Positions 46,500-60,008 are shown, counted from the stretch's first letter. The stretch: DNA of 64,000 nt from Strongylocentrotus purpuratus (GCF_000002235.5 NW_022145539.1:757501-821500); one strand, 5' to 3'. Notes: generated by a model from the letters alone, not told the origin. Program-made: numbers and translations.

Positions 46500-48350
46500 T
46501 CGTTTTTCAACCAGTCACCAGGAGTTTCGGACCGTAATGAACAATGAGGGAAAAGACCGGTGAAATTGCCCAATGTTGATTTTACAAAGGTCTTTTCGAT
46601 CGTGTTTTCGTTAGAGCACTCTTCAGAGTGCAACTGCTGGTTTTCAGGGAAGAAGGGAGTAAAATCTTAATTTCGAAAAAGGCTCCCTCTACTCGACGAA
46701 GCATTGCACATAGAAGACCTGTAAAATATAGCATGAAGGTCCAATTAAATGTACTTTGATTTTAAAAGAAACAAGATAGAATATATTTGCATAATAAGCA
46801 TTGTTGTTTTAAGGTTTGTAGCTGTTAAAGCCCCACTGTCCTGTACTTGTAGCTACTTGCTCCCTCTATATAAACAACTTCCCCAATCGGTGCCTGTTGG
46901 TCCCCCATGATCCTCTTTTTTATGTTAGTTGAGAGCTGAGTTAATGAGAAAGCCACCTGTCAGTGACCTCGCTGTGTGGTCTAATCCCTTCTGGCCCAGT
47001 AGTATTGACGGTCTTTAAAACAGCTGCCCCGTCGGCAGGCTACTCAGGCTACTCTTCTAATAAATTTCGGAAGTGTCATTTTCAGAAAGGAGGTATCCGT
47101 GGGAAATTTTTTCAAGTAAGTTAAATCTCCAACGCCAACAAACGCCTCGTGTCTACGCACACGGCTGCATCAATAATTGCACGCATCACGCTAATACAAA
47201 TACCCTTCCTTTTCTCGCATAAAAATATCTTTACTTCAATTCAATTCAATAACATTTCGATTATTATGCACCACAGTAATTCTATGTAATTATGATTGTG
47301 TACCACGTTACAGTATACTTCAGTTTATTAAAGGTAATTTTGAAAATTAGGTGGATAGTGATTCTTTACAATTTTGATATATTTTGATGCCCCTGTGGAT
47401 GTATTATAAGCACTAGAATATTAAGCCCCTAAAACACTTCTGCTTTCTAGAAAAATTGAATGTAAAAATGTACCGGTGCTCCCGGTAAATGTTAATGAAT
47501 TTAAAATAGCGCCTACGGTCGTAGAATGGTACAATAGCTGCGACCATGAAAATCTCAGAATATGTAGTTGTGATGAATAATTTCCAAATGGGAAAAGCTC
47601 ATCGGTCGATTTTAATCAAGAAACATTATTTATAGCTTAATTAATATCTTGACCTTGAGAGGGAGCTAAACATCATAAAGAGTTTACTACTTACAAGTTC
47701 ATAATTTTAGACTCGATTTCAACCGCGACAAGAAATACTGAATATTGTATGATTGCATATACTTCCAATATGTTCATTTGAACCAATTTCATGACCCCAT
47801 GCCAATACTTCGTAGGCCTATTGCCTTTAACGGAGCATGAATGATTAATAATGAATTTGTAATCGATCATGGAGTTTCGATATAATATTATGTTTTCTCA
47901 TTATTAATTCATTAGTGAATTCATTAGTGGTTTCCACATTACAATTTACAAGGACGCCAAGAATGGTTTGACCTAATTATATGGTAACAGAAACTCATTT
48001 CTCGAAAAGATACATCAATAACTGCACGCAACATTCTAAAAATACCTTTCCTTTTTACGCATAGAAAATTATCTTCACTTCAATTCAATTCAAATGAAAT
48101 TTCTATTATTATGCATCACAGTACTTCTATGTATGATTGTGTACCATGTTACAGTTTACTTCAGTCTATTAACGGAGCATGAATGATTAATAAAGAATTT
48201 CTAATCGGTCGTGGTGTTTTCGATACACACATATACTGTCTCATTATTAATTCATAAGTGAATTCAAACTGATTGTGGTTTCCACTGTACAATTACAAGG
48301 ATGCAAGTAGGAATGGTTTTACCTATATCTAGTAGGAAACATAAACTCAT
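46500..48350 (-). repeat. 5' flank of gene C with an internal duplication
   Basis: Two direct copies of a segment with TCAATTCAATTC, GTGTACCA and ATTAATTCAT words lie at about 47220-47960 and 48050-48300. Both match the single left segment 8560-9330 in reverse. No gene seen. Confidence 0.6.
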
Positions 48351-48465
48351 TTCTCGAAAAGATACATGGGGTGTGGAGAGAGATTGAGAGATTCAGAGTG
48401 AGAGAGAGAGAAAAAGAGAGAGAGAGAGAGATAGAGAATGTATGTGCGTGGCTGAGAGAGAGAGA

Positions 48466-48503
<38 letters not shown>

Positions 48504-48889
48504 GAGAGCAGATTAGAGAGAACATAATTATGGACCACCTGATCGACTGAAATTACGGAATAACGGAAATGAGAACAGAAGGAGAATTTAGACGGAGAAG
48601 TAGCTAAATTTTGTTTTTCAATTAAGTATACAAGGAACATGGAACACTGACAAGCAAATAAAGTTTTAGATAGAGACGAAGGAAAATAAACAAACGAGAA
48701 AAGGGGGAGATGCAACGACTTTGAAGAGAGAATATAGAGAGGAGGAGCAGAGGAAAATTATATACAAATATATTATGAAGAAGTGAGGATGGTATAAGTA
48801 TTCTTTGTCAATTTCGCAGTGTTTGCGGTCCATTTGATAACTTGTTTTATTCCCTCAATCTAGCGCAAAAAACATTTTTGGAGGAAACT

Positions 48890-49620
48890 CTCTTTCAAAA
48901 AGGCACAGAGGACAAATTATTACCCCCGGAAAATTAACCCCAAGGACAATTACATCCCCAGGACAACAGAGAAAAACCACCCCGAAGACAATTACCCCCC
49001 CCCCCCCCCCCCTCCTGTTCATTAAAGGGGAAGTCCACCCTGATAATGAGTTGGTTTTAAAAACAGCATAATTTTTTAGGGGGTAATTGTCCTCGGGAGG
49101 GGGGGGGGGATGTGACTGTCCAAGGGAGTAGTTGTCGGGGTCCGCTCGCTATTCGTATGGCCTGTTATTCATAAGGACCGCTATTCGTAACTAAACTGAA
49201 CTTGAACTCGAACTTGAACTTGAAAAAGGGGGGTCATTATTCTTAAAAACCGCTATTCTTAATTGAATAAGAGTCTCGCTATTCACAGTATGAGAAGAGG
49301 GTTGCTATTTATAATACAAAATCGGGGTCGTTATTCATAGGGGTCCCTATTCTTAATACAAAATCGGGGTCGTTATCCATAGGGGTCCCTATTCATAATA
49401 CGAGAAGAGGGTCGCTATTCATAATAAGAAAAGAGGGTCGCTATACTTTTATCGTATTATGAATAGTGATTTATGAATAGAGGGTATGACTGAAATAGTA
49501 AAATATCATAATTTTGGTATCGAATCAATCTCGCATGAATAGCGGTCCTTGTGAATAACGGTCCTTATGCCGTTATGAATAGTGGCCCCCAGTTTCGTTT
49601 TATGAATAGCGGTCTTTCAC
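48890..49620. repeat. Minisatellites of GGACAATTACCCC and GCTATTCATAAT units
   Basis: The first array (48900-49140) is the reverse of the 44.4 kb type. The second (49140-49620) repeats CGCTATTCATAATA and GAATAGCGGTCCTT in both senses, and continues at 50330-50470. Confidence 0.75.
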
Positions 49621-50004
49621 GTATACACCGATTCGGGCGACTTCTGGTGGAAGTGCGCCCTCATAAGGTGACGCCATAACTGGGGGGCGTCTGACTGCAG
49701 CTAGCTAGCTTACATTGCAACGGGTATGCTATACCTATACCGAACCTCGCCCAGGCCGGCCAGGGTCGCTGCTCCGCTAGCTAGTAACCGCTCTCGAGCT
49801 CTCTGTACTGTCAGCTGGATCGGAGAAGCCCCCCAGTTATAGCGCCGCCACCGGCGGGCAGGTACATAAAACCTTAATGATGAATAGCCGTTGGAAAAAA
49901 TAGCGCCTTTTACGTCGTATTTTAGCCAATGCCGATATCGGCTTTTTTGTTGGCATTTTCGTGTTGGTTATATTAAACAACACGGTCGGCCCATGTATTG
50001 TTTT

Positions 50005-50228
50005 TTTTTAATTAAATAATTAATCAACAGTCACCGTATTTTTTTTTTACGTGGAGCTGAATGAGTATGATCGTATTGGCTGAATTTCACACATTTTAGG
50101 GGTCTAAAATTACCTTCATAGCAAATTTATGTTCTAAAAGGGCACTAGAAAATAGATAAGAATAAAATCAATAACCATGCACTTTGAAGGCATTTGCGGT
50201 CTGAATACAAAACTCAACTATACCTTTA
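50005..50228 (-). mobile_element. Truncated TTAA MITE copy
   Basis: The minus strand begins TTAAAGGTATAGTTGAGTTT and carries CAGACCGCAAATGCCTTC, as at 22458-22840. The far end is truncated. Confidence 0.75.
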
Positions 50229-50555
50229 AACTAAAGTGAAATACTTAACCTTTTAAGGAAGCTGAAAAATTGTAACAAATAGGCCTAGATGGTTTGATTG
50301 ACATAGTAAATTATCCTAATTTGGGTATCGAATCATTCTCGCATGAATAACGGTCCTTATGCCTTTATGACTAGTGACCCCTTTCGTTTTATGAATAGCG
50401 GTCTTTCACGTATAGAAAGTTCAGCGTTATGAATAGCAGTTTTATGAATAGCGGTCCTCAGGACTAGCGATGTTACCCCTAATTGTCCTCGGGGTAATAG
50501 TCCTAAGGGGTGGTTGTCCTCGGCGGGGTTATTATCCGGGGGGAATAATCTTTAA

Positions 50556-53300
50556 CGCGTTACACCTACATGTTCTTCTGTACTGGATCATGTTGGTTGT
50601 ACTAAAGAAAACAAAATAAGTCAAAGTGGTGTCATTGATCTAGGTATTAGCGACCATTCTTTTACTTTCTGTACACGGAAAAATAGACTGGCTATAGGTC
50701 ATCACAGGACTAATGATATCAGATCCATGAAAAAATATACAGAAGGGTCTTTCAATCTTCAACTATCTGTTGTTGATTGGTCAGGAATGACCGATTGTAC
50801 ATATATAAATGAGGCATGGTCAGTATTTCAAAATGTTTTTATCTCGAATTTGAATATGATAGCGCCATTGAAACGGATTAGAATAAAACAAAGATCAGAA
50901 ACTTGGGTGACTAAGGATATTCTTTCCCTAATTCAAGAGAGAAATATAGTAAACAAAAAATTGAGGAAAAGACCAAAAGATGAGACGCTTTATAAAAGAT
51001 ACAGAGTATTAAGAAATATGATGAAAAAGGCTAAACTCGATTACTTACAAAACAAGATAGAAGAAAATAAACAAGATTCGAAAAGGCTTTGGCAGAATCT
51101 AAAAAGCTGAGGATTAAAAAATAAGAAGCGAAAAGAACAAGAATCTGTCATTAAAATTGATGGGGAATTATATCGTGATAAGATGGCCATCGCTGATGAA
51201 TTCAATTCTCATTTCACAAATGTGGCTGCCAAATTAGTAGACACACTCCCCCCCCCCCCCCCTTTCCAAAGACTTTTTCAGCGCAGACAATGATTGTACT
51301 CATGATTTGTACGAAAGAAAAGGTGTACGTGAAAACAGCTTTGAGTTATTACCAATCAGTGAACAATTTGTTTTCAAAGAGTTACGTAAGTTGAATGTAT
51401 CAAAAAGTACTGGGTTAGACATGATTCCAGCTAAATTCCTAAAAGATGGTGCGAAGGTTTTATTTAAGCCTCTAAGTTACTTAATGAACCTATCTATCTT
51501 GACGAGTACTTTTCCAGAGGATATGAAAATGCAAAAGTGACTCCACTTTATAAAAAGAAAGATAAAACTGATGTTAGCAACTATAGACCTATTAGTGTTT
51601 ATAGCATCAAAGATTCTAGAAAAATCGGTCTGTGTTCAAATTGAAAGATACTTCAAAGAAAACGATATAATTTATGAATTTCAATCTGGTTTTCGACATG
51701 ATTATTCGACTGAAACATGTCTAATTCATTTGACTGATTATTTGAGGACAGAAACTTCCCAAGGGCGCTTTGTTGGTATGGTGCTCCTTGATCTGCAAAA
51801 AGCTTTTGATACAGTTAATCATTGCGTCTTATTGAATTATGTTTTAATAAGGTAAGTTTAGATTGGTTCAGATCCTACTTATCTAATCGACATCAAGAAG
51901 TGGCCATTCATGATATTCGTTCCAAACTAATGCCTATAACATGCGGTGTTCCTCAGGGAAGCATTTTAGGCCCAATTCTATTTTCAAGTTATATAAATGA
52001 TATGTGTATTTGTATAAAAGACTTTAAACTACTATTGTACGCAGATGACAGCGTACTACTCTATTCAAATCCTGATCCTAAATAATTATATTGAGGAAAA
52101 GCTCAGTGAACAGCTGTCTACGTGTGTCGATTGGATGACTGATAATAAGCTTTCTTTACACTTGGGAAAAACAGAAAGCATTTTGTTTTGTTCTAAAAAT
52201 AGTTCTAAAAAGTCATACACACAATAATCAAGTAATCAAGAGAAGAGATTCTGTGAAGTATTTAGGCATTGAGTTGACTAGCGCAATTTCATTTTCATCT
52301 TTAGTAGAATCAGTTGTAAAAAAAAGCAAATTCTCGTCTGAAATTTGTGTACAGGTATCAAAGTTGTATGGATTTAAAAGCAAGACGTACACTCTGTTTT
52401 GTCTTATTCAATGTTTATTTGACTATGCTAACCCTGCATGGTAAATTAACATAAACAAGTCAGATCAAAAGAAGTTGAAGATTATACAGAACAAAATGGT
52501 GAGATTTGTCAACTGTTCTGGTCCAAGAACTCATGTTGGCTATATACAGCGAACTTTCTAAAGCTGGTTTTCTTGAAGTCGACCAAAGATCAAAACAACT
52601 CGTATTGCATCACGTGCATAAAATATATCATACTAGGTCGAATCATTATATTCGATCCAACTTCGATCTTGTTACTGACTTATGATTATAATACAAGAAA
52701 TAGCCGATTCAACTTTAACTTACCAGAAAGAGTAGGTAGTATTGGAAATTCGTTTTATTACAATGCCATAAAACATTGGAATTCCCTTCCCAATGGTGTA
52801 AAGGAAATAGAAAACTATGCTCATTTTTAGAGGAAATTAAAGGAATACCTATAACTTGACAGTCAGATAAGAGAAGAAAATGACATGTTATATGATTGAA
52901 ATTTGTATTCTTCTGCCGGTTCATACTCATTTGTATATACTTATGTTTTCGTACGTTATAGAAATTCTACAAATTCATCACTATTTTCCTCTTCTTCCTC
53001 CGCCTCTTTTTCTTCTTCTCCTTTTTCCTTTTTTTCTTGTACTTATTATCATTTCTATCATCAGTTTAATGTTGTTATTATTATTATCTTTAATAAATAA
53101 TTCTTTTATTTTTCTTATCTGTCTGTAAATAATTATTACTATTTTAAATGAATTATTAATTTTATACATGTCTGTAAGGGACCCCACTGGAAATAAGCTC
53201 TCGAGCTTTCGTGGGTTATCTGTTCAAGCTGACTTATTTCTGATCTGTTATTATTGTATATTGTTGTATGTTGGAAGCTTGTCGAATAAAAATAAGGGGA
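50556..53300 (+). mobile_element. LINE, CR1/Rex1-like, 5'-truncated in the endonuclease
   Basis: Opens inside the endonuclease domain (VTPTCSSVLDHVG near 50560, then LGISDHSFTF near 50645). It is followed by a linker and a nearly complete reverse transcriptase: YRPISVLSIASKILEK near 51590, SGFRHDYSTETCLIHL, LLDLQKAFDTVNH near 51790, CGVPQGSILGPILF near 51945, LLLYADDSVLLYSN near 52030 and MKYLGIELT at 52253. It ends with a C-terminal NSFYYNAIKHWNSLP near 52750. The 3' UTR has GGAAATAAGCTCTCGAGC near 53190 and ends about 53300. One nonsense codon at 51108-51110 and several frame changes, one in the poly-C at 51247-51263, make it inactive. It splits the minisatellite on either side. Confidence 0.88.
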
Positions 53301-53514
53301 AAAAAAAAAGGGGGGGGGGGGTAATTGTCACGCTGGTAATGGGTCGGGGACGATTGCCCACGGGGAATTCGTCTTGAGAACCAATGCAAAAATACGATGC
53401 GATCAAGACAGTAAGAGACAGGTGTGGGATGAGGGCAGTGTCTTCTTTTCACGTTGCCGTCCCCTCTCTTTTTTCTTCTCTCCCGAACCTTCTCCGACCC
53501 CCCCCCCCTAAATC

Positions 53515-53567
53515 CCCCCTCTCTCTCTCTCTCTCTATCCCTCCCTCCTCTCATTCCCTCCCCATCT

Positions 53568-53607
<40 letters not shown>

Positions 53608-53910
53608 TCCCTTCTCTCTGTCTCTCCCTCCCTCTTTCATTCTCTCTCCCCCCTCTCTCTCCCTCTCTCTACGAGTATACGATCCCTTATCTGTACGTCT
53701 TTTATTTTTTGTTTTAGACCCTATTATCGACCTAGCTTGCAGCTCAAATATTACAATATTCCATCCATTCAGGTTCTCATACAGTCTATTGATATATTGG
53801 GGAATATGGGTACATAATTCCTGCATCCCTCGTCCCATCCCCTCTTCCCCCTCTGCAAATCCCCCCCCCCCCCCCCCCCCCCCCCTCCTCCTCCTCCTCC
53901 TCCTCCTGTA
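53515..53910. repeat. CT microsatellite and poly-C/(CTC)n tracts
   Basis: CT runs at 53518-53670, and C runs followed by CTC triplets at 53862-53908. Apparent frames here are low complexity. Confidence 0.88.
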
Positions 53911-54660
53911 TTAAGGCGAGAAGCGAATCTTTTGTTTGTATATATTTTTTAGACGAGACAGATTGATGGTCCAAATTGCACGTAGCCAAGGCCGCAAGAC
54001 TTTACAGCTCGTCTACATTAGACTCGACTCATATATATTTTCGGCCTCGCACTGATATTGCATACGGGGTACAGGTACGCACTGCGTGCCATCGATTGCA
54101 TATTCCTCTCAGCTCACCGAGAGTTGCTATGCGGATCGCTGGAGCTGGAGCCAAGATATAGATAACAATCTAAATTTCTTCCTAACATAACATTTACGGC
54201 ATATCAGTCATTCAGTAGATTCACTAATCAAATCAGGATCAAACAATAACACAGTAAGCTGGGCTACAGCCTACAGACGTATTTAGTTTAGACAAGTGTT
54301 GATGACTGTCGTTGAAGTTGTGGCAAGCAGAGCTGAGTCGCTAGTCGCCGTGTCGAGTCCTCATCATACCGTCAGCTTGGCGGGGAAGAAGGGAGAGAGA
54401 CACCTACTGATTTCAGTGTGAGAGATACAGACTCAGAAGTCAGATCAGCTCAGCTCAGCTCAGGAGCATCCACTTGACAGTAGGCGACTGTCATTCTACA
54501 CTGCACGGCACGGGTGGGTAATTTAATTATCAGTCTTATTCCAATATTCTAACGTTTTGTAGAGCCTCTTTTGACAGCTTTTGAGTTTGAGTGACCATGG
54601 TGCATGGTGACTGTGTCTGTGCTGAGACTGAGTGATAGGTCTACATCTGCCTCAGTAGAC
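53911..54660. other. Possible promoter or 5' UTR region, unproven
   Basis: Less repetitive and higher in GC than its surroundings, with a (TCAGC)n stretch near 54440-54465 and a possible donor (GGTGGGTAAT near 54510). It could be the first, non-coding exon of the gene whose coding start is at 63166, but nothing in the sequence proves transcription. Confidence 0.2.
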
Positions 54661-55220
54661 GGTGTCAGACAGAGGCCAAAATTCCGGATTTTGGTGATCC
54701 AGATTTTAATTATCCTCTTAGTTAGCTGTCTGTCATCAATTATCCCTTAAAAAATCTCTTTAAAAATCCTCTAACAAAGCAAGAAAATTTTCCTTTGAAA
54801 GTATTTTTAATTTTAAAGGGATTTTTCTGTCTTGTTGAAATAATCCCTTTAAAGGTTGAACAGTTGACCTTTAAAGGGCAAGGGATTATTTCAACATTGG
54901 TGTCAGACAGAAAAATCCCTTTAAAAATCCTTTCAAGGGATTATTTCAACCTTTAAAGTGTAAGGTCAACGTTTCACTTGATGATTGGCTGGCATATGGT
55001 TTTTAACGCGCTATCATAACCTGCGCACAATTGAGACGCGTTAATTGTGCATTACTTTTGATTGAACGGGTGATGTCATAATGCTTATCTACGCATTATT
55101 TTAGTTATCCAGATTATTCGTAGCCTGTCTGTCACCAGTCTGTCACCGACGTAAATGAAAAAACTAGATTTCTAAAATCTGGTTTATTCATGATGGGTCA
55201 GGATTTTTCTGTGTGACACC
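54661..55220. mobile_element. MITE with GGTGTCA ends
   Basis: 560 bp from GGTGTCAGACAGA to TCTGTGTGACACC. The interior has repeated AATCCCTTTAAA words and another GGTGTCAGACAGAAAAATCC at 54899. The target duplication is not clear. Confidence 0.7.
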
Positions 55221-58211
55221 GCCTCATGTGACGTGTCTGGAGTCGGGCTAATACTCCAGGGCCGGAGCTCCGACGCCTTCAGAGCCCACATACATGCATG
55301 TAGGAAAACGATTCAAACAGAAACAGTGGGTTCGTTGGGTGACATTTTTTTGAAATGTAAGGAAGTAGTAATTACAATTTTGACTTAAAATGTTTTTCAA
55401 CTCCTCTGGGCATCCGTTCAACCACTTGAAATTATAATTTGAAGAAGTCTTCAATGGATTCCTCGTCCTAACCCAATTCATCCCATACAAATTCATTTGT
55501 CCCATAAGATTGATAATATTGATAACACTAATAATTACTACTAATATTAAATAGATTGGTGTTGGAAAAGAATGTTCAATCGATGTGGTATAAATGAAGC
55601 CCCCCCCCCCTTTCTTTTTTTCCGCCCACCTCAGTTTTTGTTATTTTACATACCGGTACATGTAGACAATGATCATGAAGTAACTTGGCCGACTTGTGGA
55701 AAAAATCACAATCGACAATTGAAACCGTCAAGTATTGAGGGTTGTGAGTCCGGAGACTCTGGAGGCTGAACGAAACCACAGCCTTCCCTTGTGCCCTTGA
55801 ATTTGATAAAAGTATGCATCAAATACATGTACAGTACATGTATATGTCACATGGATTGGAAAATAGTTATTAAGTTAATCTTTTTCTTTTCCCGGCATCC
55901 ATGTGACTCTTTTCCAAATGTACTGTACTCTTTTCCTAATGTACTCTTGTTTTGTATTCACTGATTTTCTTTGTCTTCCCAAATAAATAATAATAATTAT
56001 TTTAAAAATTCAGTTGTAGGACTAAACATCATAAAAATATGTCCTTTACAATATTCTCTAACATACATGTACATTAACTCTTGAAAGCTTTGTAAAATAT
56101 TGCATGTAAACTTCTTCAAATTACTGTTTTAAATCAACTGTCCGGACTACTACATGATAGTCTGGACACACATCTGGGTATACAGTACATGTACATGTAC
56201 CACCAATCACCAAAAAATATTAAAATCCAAATATTACTTCTGTACAGATTTTGCAAGTTTGAATGACACTCTCAAAAGCCTCAATTAGCAACTTGTGTCT
56301 GTGATTTGACGATAAGAGTGTCACTGAATTCATGCAACTTGAGTAAATATCAATCATAATTTTCTCCACAATTCACTCATGATATCAGTGCATAAAACCT
56401 CGGACTTTGGTGTTTCTAGGACATCCCCAACAAGAAACAAAACATACCTTTTGACCTTGGGATAACACTTCATAGAACATCCATATGAGCATTTACAATG
56501 TACATGTACATGCACTATTTGCAAAATTAAGGAAAAAAGAAGTAAAGAAATGAGAGAATCTGAAAGAAGAAAAAATATTGCATGATTTGCATCAAACGAT
56601 TTTTCATTATCTTTGGGTTACACCAATATTCTGTACATTTATGTATACATGTACAAGTACTGTACATCGTTAAGCATGTTATAATTTTCAATAGGATTCC
56701 CCAAAAAACTTTGTATCTCACATCATGCTGAAAACAAAATCAGAGAAGGGATGATCTTTTTGTTCTTCTCTTGACCTTTAAGAATGCTGACAGAATGAGA
56801 TGCTTCATCATTAGCCCTGGGGGGTGTTTCACAAATCTTGCCATCAGTGACAAATTTATATGACAGTTAAAGCTAGTGAAATCCTTTTTGGGGTTGGGAT
56901 TAGGTACCGTATTGTGTTGGGTCCAAAGTTATTAAAGGAATTATTTAATGTGTGTAATTTCCGATCATTTGATTGTTTATTGTTCCAGTGAACAATTATA
57001 CATGCACATTTACATGTACATTGTTTGTTGTTGCTTGAACATTAATGTAAAAGGCTCAGACTTAGTTAACAAGAAGAGAAATAGGATACAAAACATTTGA
57101 TAGATCTACAGTTCATTCTGTTGAATAGTGCATACTTGCAATTGACTAGTAGTGATATTTCATATCAGGCTATTTTGCAATCTGGAGCTAATGAAAACAC
57201 ACCTATTGAGACATCTGTTGCTCAAGGGCTTATCAAGAAGTTCTATTTATTGAGAGGCGGCCCACGTAAAGACGTTTCCTCTAGGCTTTGTCTGAAGGAA
57301 GTCAGAATTGTGAGGAGAATTTCCTCAGAGAGTGATGACCTAGACCCCTTTCTCACTCACTTCCTAGACCGATCCAGGCTAGACCGGTCTAACTGTGAGT
57401 GTGAACAGACAAGCGGTCCAGGAAGCGATCTTCTGGATCAGTTTGCTTCCTAGATCGCCTCAGACCGATCTACATGTAGCATGCAGTGCGAACTTATATA
57501 AACATACAGTATTTACATGTAGGATCTGTGCTGTGGTCAAAATTTGTTTTCATGCATGCCTCGGAACATGTACATGTACTTCCTCATCCCTCATGTAGAA
57601 CGGTCATACATGTACATTTACATATTTTTTTAAAATATGTATCCATATGTTTTTTTATATATGTTTTTATGTATCCATATTATGTATTATGTATTTGTGT
57701 ATACATGTACATGTGCAAACTTAGGGTCTGCATACAATATGGACTGTATAATGTATGTGAGGCCTATGCTATGGAAAACAAAATATTGAATATCAAAAAT
57801 GTATTGCTATTCATATATTGTATGAGTTTAATATATAATGTTATTGCAAATATGGTAGTACAATTCAAATTTCTGTATATGTACCAAGCAATTTGCCAAG
57901 GTCGTTGAAGCACAATTATATATCATACCTGTATGTACAAAAGAATTCCAATTTTACTACCATAATGCTACCATGCATAATACGTGTAATTTTACTTTGT
58001 CACTGATGTATACCTTGTAAAAGAAACTGCAATTTGGCTCTCGGGCCGCGAAAGTTTTTTTTTTTTAAATAAACCATTTTAAATAAATGAATAAATTAAA
58101 AAATACTTGAGGGGATGAAACCCCAGGTTTGAGTATAAATTGCCATGAAGATACATACATGTACATGATGTATACCTCTACATGTACAATGTACATGTAT
58201 CTCTAATGTTT

Positions 58212-58253
<42 letters not shown>

Positions 58254-59802
58254 GGAAATAAAAATTGAATTTGAAAAAAATACTGGGTACCGGTATACAA
58301 TGTGTACCGTACATGTATAGAAATGTATATCTGATATATAAAAAAGTTACTTTCTACAAGCACGAGTACACATTACATGTACAATGTACATGTACATGTA
58401 GGCCTACACATGTATGCACATTGTACACAGCTCCACAGAATCATCTCGTACATGTACATGTATATTTATTTGTAAAGTTGCCATGAAAATCAGTGGAGAA
58501 ATCTGTCTTTGTTTTCCTGAATACCAATTCAGACAAATTGGTTGCAATTTAGGATTTTTTTAGAAATTGTTGTCTGGGAAAATAACCAAACACAAACAGT
58601 GTAATTGACATATTTGAAATACAGACTCGCATTATATAGGGGTATTTGTCCTAAAAGTGGTGTTTGATAATAAATGTGCATCTTTACAGGGAGAAGAAAA
58701 TGAAAGAACAAGTTTTCTTATGCTTTTAAAAATCTTTACCGTATGAATTGTTGGGATACATTTGCATGCACCATATTTGTTCAAAAACACAAGAAAGTTC
58801 TCAAATGACCCAACGTATTGTACCGGGTAAATGTAAATGTTTTGGCATTGGAGAGCAACACATGTACAGGTACATTGTATGGGTACAGTATGTACACAAG
58901 CATTTCTATTGACGGCTGTACAGTGCATGAAGCGCTGGATTTCTCTCACCCAAACCAGTTAATAATTCCATGCCAGTGGTTGCTATGGCGATAGCAAGCA
59001 TTTCATTAGCGAGTTTTAGATCGAGGCCTGCATACAGTATGTACAGTGTACACTGTGTCTTGACTAGAACTGCAATGGTGTTTTATTCAGGCTTGATATA
59101 ATTTGGATTATATATTTATAAATGTGCTCTTTAATGTGAGCTCAATTATTAATCCCACAAATGGTATTGGCCATATGGATGCAAATGCAAAGTACTTAGA
59201 GAGAGAGAGAGGGAGAGAGAGGTAGAGAGGGAGAGGGAAAGAGAGAGAGAGAAAGAGAGAGCGCGACATAGAGAGAGGGAGAGAGAGAGAGGGGGAGGAG
59301 AGGGGGAGGGGAGGGAAGAGGAGAAAGAAAGTGAAGGGGGTTGGAAATAATGGGGAGGTAAAAAAAAAAATGTATACATGTAAATGTAGATAAATGTAGA
59401 GAGAGAAATACATGGTGACCATGAAACAATCAGGAAGAGAGAGAGAGAGAGAGAGAGCTTTTATGGTATTTTGTAGGAAACTATAGTAGACTGATTTTCT
59501 TCTACCGTATTTTCTTTATGGATAAAATTGAAAATAGACCCCCCCCCCCCCCAAAAAAAAAAAAAAAAAAAAAAAAACCAACAACAACAACAACACCACC
59601 AAAACAATAACAAAACACTTTTTAGGCTAAGGATTCTGGATAAAAGATTGATGAAAATAGTATTTACAAAAAGAATCTGTGTTATATTTTGCACTATTTT
59701 TGAACTAGTGTTTTAATTTGACCAGGAATACACTGTAGTATGCACACATTATACATGTATGTATCAAAAGAAAAAAGAAAGAAAATGAAGCTAAGAGAGA
59801 GG

Positions 59803-59840
<38 letters not shown>

Positions 59841-60000
59841 CACATAGAATCATATGTGTGAGAGTAAGAGGAATGAAGATAAGTAAATTAAGTACAACAT
59901 GACCATTTAATAAGATTTGTGAAAAGCTTCAGTAAGTTTAAGTTGTCAGTCAATGACATTGATGGGTGAAAACTTATTGAATATGACTTGAGTAGAAGAA
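55221..60000. other. Intergenic or intron DNA rich in ACATGTACATGT
   Basis: No exon could be supported. Palindromic TACATGTA/TGTACATGTACA words recur many times (for example near 55830, 56180, 56500, 57570, 58150-58200, 58375-58400, 58450). GA runs lie at 58213-58249, 59195-59300 and 59808-59836. Confidence 0.55.
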
Positions 60001-60008
60001 GCATTATT

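Larger units (their letters stand above)
31390..48870 (-). repeat. Inverted copy of the lectin gene unit
   Basis: A block of about 17.5 kb that matches the left part of the window in reverse. The pieces are 48.87-48.3 kb to 7.9-8.5 kb, 47.9-46.5 kb to 8.6-9.5 kb, 46.3-45.1 kb to 11.5-12.2 kb, the exons of gene C to gene B, and 37.9-31.4 kb to 2.9-8.4 kb. Shared transposon positions confirm common descent. Similarity judged by eye is high in exons and clearly diverged in introns. Confidence 0.88.

Noticed and set aside
53384-53914. 176-codon frame after the LINE
   Set aside because: Driven by CT and CTC repeats.
57097-57453. 118-codon frame
   Set aside because: Lies in a segment with repeated and inverted GACCGATC-like words, probably a MITE; no splice or domain support.
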